NCBI RefSeq assembly: GCF_029714185.1
Contig: NZ_CP121671.1
Coordinates: 62,001 to 126,000 of the forward strand
Length of the DNA: 64,000 nt
From: Halobacillus naozhouensis
GTDB lineage: Bacteria > Bacillota > Bacilli > Bacillales > Halobacillaceae
Reading direction: 5' to 3'
The position numbers and the translations under genes are program-made. A model generated the notes under the pieces. The model saw nothing but the letters and a program-made list of their open reading frames with translations. It did not search any database and had not been told where the DNA came from. This document shows positions 25,896 through 32,894 of the stretch, piece after piece. How positions within the stretch are numbered: position 1 is the first letter of the stretch; the number at the start of each line of letters is the position of its first letter.

Positions 25896-26432
25896 ATGAA
25901 AGCAACAGGAATAGTACGCCGAATTGATGATTTAGGGCGTGTGGTTATCCCAAAGGAAATTCGCCGCACGCTTCGTATTAGGGAAGGTGACCCTTTAGAA
26001 ATATTTGTAGATCGAGAAGGAGAGGTTATTTTAAAGAAATATTCACCAATAAGTGAACTTGGAGATTTCGCCCGAGAGTATGCAGACGCTCTGCATGAAT
26101 CGTTAGAGGCGCCTGTCTTAATTTGTGACCGCGATGAATTTATCGCAGTTGCTGGAGAATCGAAGAAATCCTATATGGGCCGTCAAGTAGGCAGCCGTAT
26201 TGAACAAGTGATGGAAGGACGTACTTCTGCGTTTGAAAAACATCCGAATCCGGTAGAATTTGTCCGAGATTTAGAAGAGGACGTTATTTCTTATATTATT
26301 CATCCCATTATTGCCCAAGGTGATCCCATCGGTTGTGTAGTTGTCTTTAATAAAGAAGGCACCCCTATTGATGAAGGTTCCGAAAAGGCTGTCCAAACGG
26401 CAGCAAGCTTTCTAGCCAGACAAATGGAGTAA
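25896..26432 (+). CDS. spoVT: Stage V sporulation regulator SpoVT
   Basis: SpoVT tunes sigma-G-dependent transcription in the forespore. Residues 1-50 form an AbrB-like DNA-binding domain (MKATGIVRRIDDLGRVVIP, RREGDPLEIF-like segment), and residues 60-178 form a GAF domain that may bind a small ligand. The 178 residues match the family. It is a paralogue of AbrB encoded at 7107-7385; the first 45 residues of the two align almost throughout. Confidence 0.97.
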   Translation: MKATGIVRRIDDLGRVVIPKEIRRTLRIREGDPLEIFVDREGEVILKKYSPISELGDFAREYADALHESLEAPVLICDRDEFIAVAGESKKSYMGRQVGSRIEQVMEGRTSAFEKHPNPVEFVRDLEEDVISYIIHPIIAQGDPIGCVVVFNKEGTPIDEGSEKAVQTAASFLARQME

Positions 26433-26539
26433 CAAACCATTCAGGGGAGGGTTCAGTCACGTTGGAGGACTGATACCATCTGCTGCCCCTATAGGGCTAA
26501 CGAGTCAATACATTAGAAACTTCAACTAAGAAGGAACAA

Positions 26540-26569
26540 GCCAGGTCACTCATAGGACCTGGCATTTTT
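26540..26569 (+). terminator. Terminator after spoVT
   Basis: GCCAGGTC at 26540-26547 pairs perfectly with GACCTGGC at 26556-26563, followed by a T run. Bases 26433-26539 hold no gene; a TATAAT at 26574-26579 could serve the next gene but has no clear -35. Confidence 0.9.
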
Positions 26570-26613
26570 GTGCTATAATAGGTTCAATTGTATTTATATG
26601 GGAAGGGCTCTAC

Positions 26614-28203
26614 ATGAATCATTCAAACTCATCGCACCTTTTGTTTAAAGGTGCTTTCCTGCTTACTTTATCAGGATTGATTGGTAAAGTATTAAGTGCA
26701 GGATATCGTATTCCTTTGCAAAACATCGCAGGGGATTTTGGCTTTTATGTTTATCAACAAATCTATCCGATTTTAGGAATAGCATTAGTGCTTTCGTTAT
26801 ACGGTTTTCCAGCGGCAGTTTCAAAGTTAGTCGCAGAAATAGGGGAGCGGGGACAGTCCCTGTCATTATCATCCTTTTATTTTCCTGCATTGTCATGGTT
26901 GTTTGGAATTTGTGGATTGATCTTTATGATTGGTTACACTCAAGCAGGTGAATTGGCTGATGTAATGGGAGACAAGCGTTTAACTCCTTCCTTACAGGCT
27001 GCGTTCACGGTATTTCTTTTGCTGCCAATCCCCTCATTATTAAGGGGGGTATATCAAGGTCAGGGAAATATGCAACCTACGGCGATCTCACAGGTGGCCG
27101 AGCAATTGGTAAGGGTTCTGCTCATTATAGGGGCAACGATTTACGTCGTGTCGGAAAGTCAGATCTATCATATTGGAATCGGTGCTGCTATCGCATCGCT
27201 GGGAGGCATCATCGCCTCCATCATAGTATTTATTTTTATTATTAGAAAGGATCCGCCATGGACAAAAGGGCCTGTTGATTACTCATCCCTTTCCTTTGTA
27301 AAAACGATCGTATTTTACGGTATATTCATTTGCCTGAATTATATGCTTTTACTACTTATTCAAATGACTGATGCTTTAACTCTTGTGCCTTCCCTAATAG
27401 AAGCCGGAGTAGCCCCCGTTGAAGCAAAGGTGCTCAAAGGAATATTCGACCGTGGCCAGCCGCTTATTCAATTAGGGACAGTCTTAGCGTCATCTCTGGC
27501 TTTAGCTCTTATCCCTTCTATTACAAAAAAGAAAATGCATGCACATCCTAAGCAAGTAGACGGGTATATCTTTGGGTCGATAAAGTTTAGTTTAATCCTG
27601 GCATGTGGAGCTTCAGCAGGGTTAATCGTATTAATGCCCTTTATTAATGAGCTGTTCTTTCAAAATGAAAAAGGAACAGCAGTACTAAGGGTTCTTATGC
27701 TTGTCATTTTATTCAGTTCATTGGCCGTTACTTTTGCTTCCATTTTGCAAGGTCTCGGCTTTGTTACTCATACAGCTATCATTGTGGTCTTTGCTATTTT
27801 GCTAAAATGGGGGTTGAATGCCTTGCTCGTCCCACATCTTTTATTAAATGGTGCAGCGATAGCCTCGATTTGCAGTGCTGCAGCCGTCGTGGTCTGCCAA
27901 TGTCTTTTATTAAGACGTTATTTTTCATTTAAAAAATGGTTCAGGCTTCCGTGGCTTTCAATTACTTGGGCGCTGGCTGGGATGATAGTTGTGCTGCTAG
28001 TGCTAATCGGAATCAGGTCATTGCTAGGGATGGAGGGAGGAAATCGGTTTTCCCTGCTTGTTTATACACTTAGTCTTACTGCTGCTGGTGCGGTTACGTA
28101 TCTAATCATGTTAATAAGACTAGGTGCCTTACACAGGAGAGAGCTAGAAGCTGTGCCATATGGAAGTTCACTCGTACGATTTTTACCAAAGGGGTTGAAA
28201 TAG
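26614..28203 (+). CDS. yabM: SpoVB/MurJ-like polysaccharide flippase (YabM)
   Basis: This integral membrane protein of the MOP superfamily probably flips lipid-linked precursors; B. subtilis YabM is a MurJ/SpoVB relative. The 529 residues contain about 13-14 hydrophobic segments, starting with FKGAFLLTLSGLIGKVLSAG, a signature of the SpoVB group, and GFYVYQQIYPILGIALVLS. The ATG at 26614 follows GGGAAGGG. The stop is followed immediately by the ATG of yabN, so the two are coupled. Substrate is not evident. Confidence 0.9.
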   Translation: MNHSNSSHLLFKGAFLLTLSGLIGKVLSAGYRIPLQNIAGDFGFYVYQQIYPILGIALVLSLYGFPAAVSKLVAEIGERGQSLSLSSFYFPALSWLFGICGLIFMIGYTQAGELADVMGDKRLTPSLQAAFTVFLLLPIPSLLRGVYQGQGNMQPTAISQVAEQLVRVLLIIGATIYVVSESQIYHIGIGAAIASLGGIIASIIVFIFIIRKDPPWTKGPVDYSSLSFVKTIVFYGIFICLNYMLLLLIQMTDALTLVPSLIEAGVAPVEAKVLKGIFDRGQPLIQLGTVLASSLALALIPSITKKKMHAHPKQVDGYIFGSIKFSLILACGASAGLIVLMPFINELFFQNEKGTAVLRVLMLVILFSSLAVTFASILQGLGFVTHTAIIVVFAILLKWGLNALLVPHLLLNGAAIASICSAAAVVVCQCLLLRRYFSFKKWFRLPWLSITWALAGMIVVLLVLIGIRSLLGMEGGNRFSLLVYTLSLTAAGAVTYLIMLIRLGALHRRELEAVPYGSSLVRFLPKGLK

Positions 28204-29661
28204 ATGAACACTGTTAAAATTTTAGGGCTGGGCGCAGGTGGGTTGGAGCAGTTGTCGCTTGGAGTTTACCGTCAGCTTATTCATGCAAATGACCCTGTTT
28301 ATAGTCGGACCCTTGACCACCCAGTGCTACGAGATCTGGAGAACGAAGGGGTTGATTTCATAGGCTTCGATGCTGTGTATGAACAAAATGACCGTTTCTC
28401 TGCCGTTTATGAAAGAATTGTGGATGAACTAGTAGAGGCTGCCAAGGAAAAGGACATTATCTATGTCGTGCCGGGGCATCCAATGCTTGCGGAGCGTACC
28501 GTCCAATTATTACTGGCAGATCAACGAGTAAATGTAGCAATCCAAGGCGGCCAAAGTTACTTAGATGATGTATTCTCTGCCTTGCAAGTAGATCCCATTG
28601 AGGGATTCCAGTTTTTAGATGCAACAGCTCTTGACCGCAGTCAATTACAATTTCAAAGTCATATCATTCTCTGTCAGGTATATGATCAAATGATTGCTTC
28701 AGAGGTGAAGCTGACATTGATGGAAGATCTTCCACCAGAGTATCCTGTGACCGTTGTCACTGCAGCCGGGAGCAGTGAAGAGGCACTTACTGCTGTTGAA
28801 CTGCAGGAGCTAGACCGTGTTGTAGAAGTGAATAACCTAACGAGCGTCTATATTCCTCCGGTCGAAAAAACGAGGTTGAATCACCAGTTTTTCCGACTGA
28901 GAGAGGTGATTCGTACACTGCGTGGCCCAGGGGGGTGCCCGTGGGACCAAAAACAAACTCACGAATCTCTTCGTAGTTATTTAATAGAAGAGGCCTATGA
29001 GTTTATTGATGCTGTAAATCAGCTTGATGATCAGCATATGGCAGAAGAGCTAGGCGACATCCTCTTGCAAGTCATGCTGCACAGTCAAATTGGCGAGGAT
29101 GAAGGGTTTTTCACGATTGACGACGTTATAGCCTCTATAACTGAAAAAATGATTCGCAGACATCCCCATGTATTTGGAGATGTTCATGTAAAGGATACAG
29201 ATGAAGTGGTCACAAACTGGGATCAAATTAAAAAGCAGGAAAAGACCGTGTCCTCTGAGTCTTTATTAGATTCTGTTCCGACAAGTTTTCCGGCCCTCTT
29301 GCAAGCCGAGGAGTTACAAAAAAAGGCGGCTAAGGCAGGGTTTGACTGGGACAAAGTGGAGTTTGTCGAGGATAAAGTAAAGGAAGAATGGGCAGAATTT
29401 CTCGAAGCAAAAGAAATGAATCAACCGCTTGAAATGGAGAAAGAATTTGGGGATTGGTTGTTTGCTATTACGAATTTAGCGCGACATTATAAAATTAACG
29501 GTGAAACAGCTCTTCAGCGTACGAATCATAAGTTTAGAACAAGATTTTCGGCGATGGAAAGAAGTGCTTCAGATGCGGAACGAGCTCTTGATGACTATTC
29601 ACTCGATGAGCTTGAAGAGTTGTGGGTAGCGGCCAAAATTAAACATAAAGGAGAGGAATAG
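28204..29661 (+). CDS. yabN: Tetrapyrrole-methylase/MazG fusion YabN
   Basis: This 485-residue protein joins an N-terminal tetrapyrrole methylase-like domain (residues 1-220, VKILGLGAGGLEQLSLGVY and YVVPGHPMLAERTV) to two MazG nucleoside triphosphate pyrophosphohydrolase segments (about 235-480). The first MazG half carries GGCPWDQKQTHESLRSYLIE with the metal-binding EExxE and later ELGDILLQVMLHSQI. It probably clears aberrant NTPs. The fusion is the normal arrangement in Bacillaceae. Confidence 0.94.
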   Translation: MNTVKILGLGAGGLEQLSLGVYRQLIHANDPVYSRTLDHPVLRDLENEGVDFIGFDAVYEQNDRFSAVYERIVDELVEAAKEKDIIYVVPGHPMLAERTVQLLLADQRVNVAIQGGQSYLDDVFSALQVDPIEGFQFLDATALDRSQLQFQSHIILCQVYDQMIASEVKLTLMEDLPPEYPVTVVTAAGSSEEALTAVELQELDRVVEVNNLTSVYIPPVEKTRLNHQFFRLREVIRTLRGPGGCPWDQKQTHESLRSYLIEEAYEFIDAVNQLDDQHMAEELGDILLQVMLHSQIGEDEGFFTIDDVIASITEKMIRRHPHVFGDVHVKDTDEVVTNWDQIKKQEKTVSSESLLDSVPTSFPALLQAEELQKKAAKAGFDWDKVEFVEDKVKEEWAEFLEAKEMNQPLEMEKEFGDWLFAITNLARHYKINGETALQRTNHKFRTRFSAMERSASDAERALDDYSLDELEELWVAAKIKHKGEE

Positions 29662-29664
29662 CTC

Positions 29665-29925
29665 ATGCGCTTAGATAAATTCCTGAAAATCTCAAGGTTA
29701 ATTAAACGAAGAACCCTGGCTAAGGAAGTCGCTGACCAAGGGAGGATTAGTATCAACGGGTCAAAAAGCAAGGCGGCTACAGATGTATCGGTCGGAGATG
29801 AGTTGACCATACAGTTTGGGCAAAAGGTGCTCACGATTGAAGTGAAATCACTGAGAGAGAATGTTAAGAAGGACGAAGCGACGACATTATATGAAATCAA
29901 AAAAGAAGAACCTGTTAATAAATAA
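29665..29925 (+). CDS. rqcP: Ribosome quality control factor RqcP
   Basis: RqcP (YabO) is an S4-domain protein that binds stalled 50S-peptidyl-tRNA and works with RqcH in adding alanine tails. The 86-residue sequence MRLDKFLKISRLIKRRTLAK with KEVADQGRISINGSKSKA is a typical S4 fold resembling Hsp15. It starts three bases after the yabN stop, in the same operon. Confidence 0.94.
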   Translation: MRLDKFLKISRLIKRRTLAKEVADQGRISINGSKSKAATDVSVGDELTIQFGQKVLTIEVKSLRENVKKDEATTLYEIKKEEPVNK

Positions 29926-29931
29926 ATCTTA

Positions 29932-29962
29932 GCCCGCTGCTTACCGGCAGTGGGCCTTTTCT
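29932..29962 (+). terminator. Terminator after rqcP
   Basis: GCCCGCTGC at 29932-29940 pairs with GCAGTGGGC at 29947-29955 (one G-U pair), followed by CTTTTCTT. Confidence 0.82.
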
Positions 29963-30076
29963 TAATGTAACGCTGCACAGTCAAGTTCTATCGAATTAAT
30001 TTCAATGTCTTACCATACGTTCTAAATTGCCCCCCTTTTACATAGCTTGTACTAGAGAAGAAGGAGGCTGGAATAA

Positions 30077-30379
30077 ATGGAAGGCTACGATAAAAATTTA
30101 CAAGCACGGACACATCAGGTGGATCATAATGTGAAAATGTGGAATAGAAGGAATCTTGAAATCTCAGGTGTCAAAGAGGTGGATAGTTTTGACAGTGAAG
30201 AATTTCTACTCCAGACAAGTATGGGTTACTTAGTCATTCGCGGCCATAATTTGCAAATGAAAAACCTGGACTTAGAAGAAGGAGAAGTCTCCATTAAAGG
30301 ACGCGTCGATGAGATGACCTATTTGGACGAGAACCAAGGGGAGAAAGCTAAAGGATTATTTAGCAAGCTTTTCAAATGA
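30077..30379 (+). CDS. yabP: Sporulation protein YabP
   Basis: YabP is a YabP/YqfC-family protein made in the mother cell under sigma-E in B. subtilis; its biochemical role is unknown. The 100-residue protein begins with a charged segment and contains WNRRNLEISGVKEVDSFDSE, TSMGYLVIRGHNLQMKNL and GEVSIKGRVDEMTYLDE, the family signatures. No membrane segment is seen. It overlaps yabQ by four bases. I could not identify a clean sigma-E promoter upstream. Confidence 0.92.
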   Translation: MEGYDKNLQARTHQVDHNVKMWNRRNLEISGVKEVDSFDSEEFLLQTSMGYLVIRGHNLQMKNLDLEEGEVSIKGRVDEMTYLDENQGEKAKGLFSKLFK

Positions 30380-30966
30380 CACTGACCACACAATTTATGA
30401 CGATGATTGTTATGATATCCGGAGGCATTTATGTAGGAGCAGCAGTTGATACCTTTGAGCGGCTCTTTTTTAAACGGAATAAAAAGAGCTGGCTTGAGCT
30501 TGTCTGGCAGCTTGCCTTCTGGGTTGCTCAGGCTGCTCTTCTTTTTTTTCTGCTATTTCTGGTAAACTATGGCGAATTACGTTTATATGTATTTATAGCA
30601 GTAATTTGCGGATATTCAGCTTATCGTGCATTATTTCAAACGCGATATAAAAAACTGCTGGAATATATGATACGCTTCGTGACTCAATTAATGACCTTCT
30701 TTGCGCGGCTATTTAATGCTGTTATTATTTGGCCGATTCGAACTATAATTATGGTGATTGCTTCTTTACTAATTGCTGTTTATAAAGTAATTTATAAGGG
30801 AATACATTTATTGTTTCTTGTCGTTTTATATCCATTCCTGTTAGTTTTTCGGTTGATTTGGAAGCTGTTACCGAAAAAACTGAAAAAAAACTTAAGCAAA
30901 ACAGCAGGGTTTTGGGTTAAAATAAAGAATACTATAAATAAATGGAAAGAGAGAAAGCGCAAATAA
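30376..30966 (+). CDS. yabQ: Sporulation membrane protein YabQ
   Basis: YabQ is a mother-cell membrane protein needed for spore cortex formation in B. subtilis. The 196 residues show three to four hydrophobic segments in the first 80 residues (for example WQLAFWVAQAALLFFLLFLV), a further hydrophobic region near 110-160, and a strongly basic C-terminus (KLLPKKLKKNLSK, then KWKERKRK). ATG overlaps the yabP stop. Confidence 0.9.
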   Translation: MTLTTQFMTMIVMISGGIYVGAAVDTFERLFFKRNKKSWLELVWQLAFWVAQAALLFFLLFLVNYGELRLYVFIAVICGYSAYRALFQTRYKKLLEYMIRFVTQLMTFFARLFNAVIIWPIRTIIMVIASLLIAVYKVIYKGIHLLFLVVLYPFLLVFRLIWKLLPKKLKKNLSKTAGFWVKIKNTINKWKERKRK

Positions 30967-30982
30967 AGGAGGTCTAACGTTC

Positions 30983-31360
30983 ATGGCAAAAAAACAGTCA
31001 GTGGCCCGCCTGGATTCTACATACATGAAGCACTATGACGCCTACATGGAACGGCAGACGAAAAAGAAAAAGCGTCTATTCCGCCGAATCGTTTTGTTTG
31101 CCTTATTCGTAATGATCGTTGCAGGCTCCATGGTTACCTATCATGTTCAACAACAATCTCTACATGCACAGAAGCAGGAACACTATGAGGATTTACAAGC
31201 AAAAATGGATAAATTAAAGAAAGAAGAGAAGAACTTAAAAGAGGAAATAAAACTTCTTAATAATGAAGAGTATGTTTTGCAAATCGCAAGGTCCGATTAT
31301 TTCTTCTCCAAGGAAGGCGAGATTATTTTTAAAATGCCAAATGAGGACCCTTCGTATTGA
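30983..31360 (+). CDS. divIC: Cell division protein DivIC
   Basis: DivIC is a bitopic septal protein working with DivIB and FtsL. The 125-residue protein has a basic cytoplasmic tail (residues 1-37, ending QTKKKKRLFRRIV), one membrane segment (about 36-55, LFALFVMIVAGSMVTYHV) and an extracellular coiled coil rich in Glu and Lys (60-100), ending with the conserved YVLQIARSDYFFSKEGEIIF. AAAGGAGG precedes ATG 30983. Confidence 0.95.
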   Translation: MAKKQSVARLDSTYMKHYDAYMERQTKKKKRLFRRIVLFALFVMIVAGSMVTYHVQQQSLHAQKQEHYEDLQAKMDKLKKEEKNLKEEIKLLNNEEYVLQIARSDYFFSKEGEIIFKMPNEDPSY

Positions 31361-31386
31361 CACCCTTTTCAATGCTTATATATAAT
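31357..31386 (+). promoter_or_regulatory. Sigma-A promoter of yabR
   Basis: TTGACA at 31357-31362, overlapping the divIC stop codon, and TATAAT at 31381-31386 are perfect hexamers 18 bases apart. Confidence 0.85.
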
Positions 31387-31434
31387 AGTTAAGAAGATAT
31401 CTTTATCGAATTTCTAAGGAGGAGCATTTTTTTT

Positions 31435-31821
31435 ATGTCCATTGAAGTAGGCAGCAAGTTGCAGGGTAAGGTAACGGGTATCACTAATTTCGGGGCTTTT
31501 GTTGAGCTTCCTGAAGGGCAGACTGGTCTTGTTCACATTAGTGAAGTTGCCGATAACTATGTAAAAGACATTAATGAACACCTAAGCCAGGGTGACCAAG
31601 TAGAAGTGAAAGTCATTAATGTTGGAGACGATGGAAAGATTGGCTTATCCATCAAAAAAGCAAAAGAAAATTACGGTCGTCGTCCGCAGAAGCCCCGTAA
31701 ACCGGCAGAGTCATTTGAACAAAAAATGAGCCGTTTTATGAAGGATAGCGAAGATCGTCTAGCATCACTGAAAAAGCAAACCGAAACCAAACGCGGAGGT
31801 CGGGGTGCTAAAAGAGGATAG
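31435..31821 (+). CDS. yabR: S1 domain RNA-binding protein YabR
   Basis: This is a 128-residue S1-domain protein of the general stress protein 13 type. Residues 1-75 form the S1 fold (VGSKLQGKVTGITNFGAFVE, then GQTGLVHISEVADNYVKDI and VKVINVGDDGKIGLSIKKAK). The tail is rich in Lys, Arg and Gly and ends GGRGAKRG, suiting RNA contact. AAGGAGGAG precedes ATG 31435. It has its own promoter and terminator. Confidence 0.92.
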   Translation: MSIEVGSKLQGKVTGITNFGAFVELPEGQTGLVHISEVADNYVKDINEHLSQGDQVEVKVINVGDDGKIGLSIKKAKENYGRRPQKPRKPAESFEQKMSRFMKDSEDRLASLKKQTETKRGGRGAKRG

Positions 31822-31860
31822 CTTGCTGTCTATGACAATGAGTAAAAGATGCGCATGAAT

Positions 31861-31903
31861 ATAAAGAAACAGACCTGCTGTAATGGCAGGTCTGTTTCTT
31901 TAT
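31861..31903 (+). terminator. Strong terminator after yabR
   Basis: An 18-bp perfect stem (31861-31878 with 31886-31903) around a seven-base loop has A-rich and T-rich ends, so it may work in both directions. Confidence 0.92.
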
Positions 31904-31933
31904 AGGAAATAAACTTTATAGATCGTAGTATAA

Positions 31934-32299
31934 GTGAGAAGACGATATGAGGTAATTTTCATATGGAGCGTAAATAGTACTGCTTTGGGAGGAGGGGCTG
32001 ATCAGATTTACCTTCCTTTTTATGACCAGGAGGATGATACACATACTGAATTAACCATAAATCTTCCACGGCGTGGTGTAATCCTAATTGAGGGAGTATT
32101 TCTTCAACGTAAAGAGTGGAGAGGATTTTATGATTATGTGGTGTATTTAGATTGCCCCAAGAATAAAAGGTTTTCCCGGGAAACAAAATCTGCACGAATG
32201 GAGCATGAAAGATATAAAAATAGATATTGGAAAGCTGAAGATTACTATTTAAAGATGGAATCCCCAGCAAAGCAAGCCAATTTAGTCATAATCACCTAA
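31934..32299 (+). pseudogene. Remnant of a uridine-kinase-like P-loop gene
   Basis: The 121-codon frame resembles the C-terminal half of nucleoside (uridine) kinase-like P-loop proteins: RRGVILIEGVFLQRKEW, YDYVVYLDCPKNKRFSRE and RYKNRYWKAEDYYLKMESP. The N-terminal P-loop that any kinase of this type needs is missing, and the sequence just upstream is the yabR terminator, so no room exists for it. There is no convincing ribosome-binding site before the GTG at 31934. I read it as a 5'-truncated remnant; a small independent protein is less likely. No equivalent gene stands here in B. subtilis. Confidence 0.5.
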
Positions 32300-32366
32300 A
32301 TTTACTTTTCAAGAGGAGGAAGCTGGAGGGTGCAAGTCAAGAGAGAAAATTAAATCCTATAAGGTC

Positions 32367-32404
32367 GTAAAAAAACCGCCATCCTCAATGAGAATGGCGG
32401 TTTT
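32367..32404 (-). terminator. Terminator of the Met-Glu tRNA operon
   Basis: AAAACCGCCAT at 32372-32382 pairs with ATGGCGGTTTT at 32394-32404. Read on the minus strand it ends in seven T, placing it just behind tRNA-Glu. Confidence 0.88.
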
Positions 32405-32412
32405 CCTGCTGA

Positions 32413-32484
32413 TGACCCGTACGGGATTCGAACCCGTGATACCGCCGTGAAAGGGCGGTGTCTTAACCACTTGACCAACGGGCC
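32413..32484 (-). tRNA. tRNA-Glu (anticodon UUC)
   Basis: The minus strand folds into a cloverleaf with acceptor GGCCCGT/ACGGGTC, anticodon loop CTTTCAC and TTCGAAT T-loop. The CCA end is not encoded. Confidence 0.95.
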
Positions 32485-32549
32485 TTATATGTATAGATAA
32501 TGTCTGTCTTATAAGTGTCGCATCTGAACAAGCATTCAGCACTTGTAAG

Positions 32550-32623
32550 TAGCGGCGGAGGGGATCGAACCCCCGACCTCACGGGTATGAACCGTACGCT
32601 CTAGCCAGCTGAGCTACACCGCC
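32550..32623 (-). tRNA. tRNA-Met (anticodon CAU), elongator type
   Basis: The minus strand folds with acceptor GGCGGTG/CGCCGCT (G1-U72 wobble), anticodon loop TTCATAC and T-loop TTCGATC. It lacks the unpaired 1-72 position of initiator tRNA and resembles the B. subtilis elongator, though a tRNA-Ile with modified CAU is not strictly excluded. CCA is not encoded. Confidence 0.92.
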
Positions 32624-32647
32624 ATATGTTCCAAAGACACAAAAGTT

Positions 32648-32676
32648 ATAGTACACCATCCTAAAAATTATGTCAA
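32648..32676 (-). promoter_or_regulatory. Sigma-A promoter of the Met-Glu tRNA operon
   Basis: On the minus strand TTGACA (32676-32671) and TACTAT (32653-32648) are 17 bases apart, about 25 bases before tRNA-Met. Confidence 0.85.
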
Positions 32677-32766
32677 TAAAAAATAAAATTATAAGAGTAG
32701 TCTGTTAATTTCGATAGAGAATGGTAGGGAATTTTAGAACAGAGGGAGAATGTGCTGGTGTTTTTT

Positions 32767-32773
32767 TGTAGAA
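32767..32773 (+). promoter_or_regulatory. Possible Spo0A box upstream of spoIIE
   Basis: TGTAGAA differs from the 0A box TGTCGAA by one base and lies about 57 bases upstream of the spoIIE -35. spoIIE is a direct Spo0A target in B. subtilis. Confidence 0.4.
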
Positions 32774-32829
32774 TCCTCGTCAGACTGTAGGAAAAGCATC
32801 GAAGTTTTTGTTACTACTCTCCTGTTGTT

Positions 32830-32862
32830 TTGACAAAAAGCCTGTCCAGCCTGTGATTAAAT
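32830..32862 (+). promoter_or_regulatory. Spo0A-type promoter of spoIIE with 21-base spacer
   Basis: TTGACA at 32830-32835 and TTAAAT at 32857-32862 are 21 bases apart. B. subtilis spoIIE has the same wide spacing, which makes the promoter depend on Spo0A-P. The -35 sits inside TTTTGACAA, itself similar to a 0A box. Confidence 0.6.
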
Positions 32863-32894
32863 AAAACATAACTAAAGAAGGAGTGGTGTATTTT

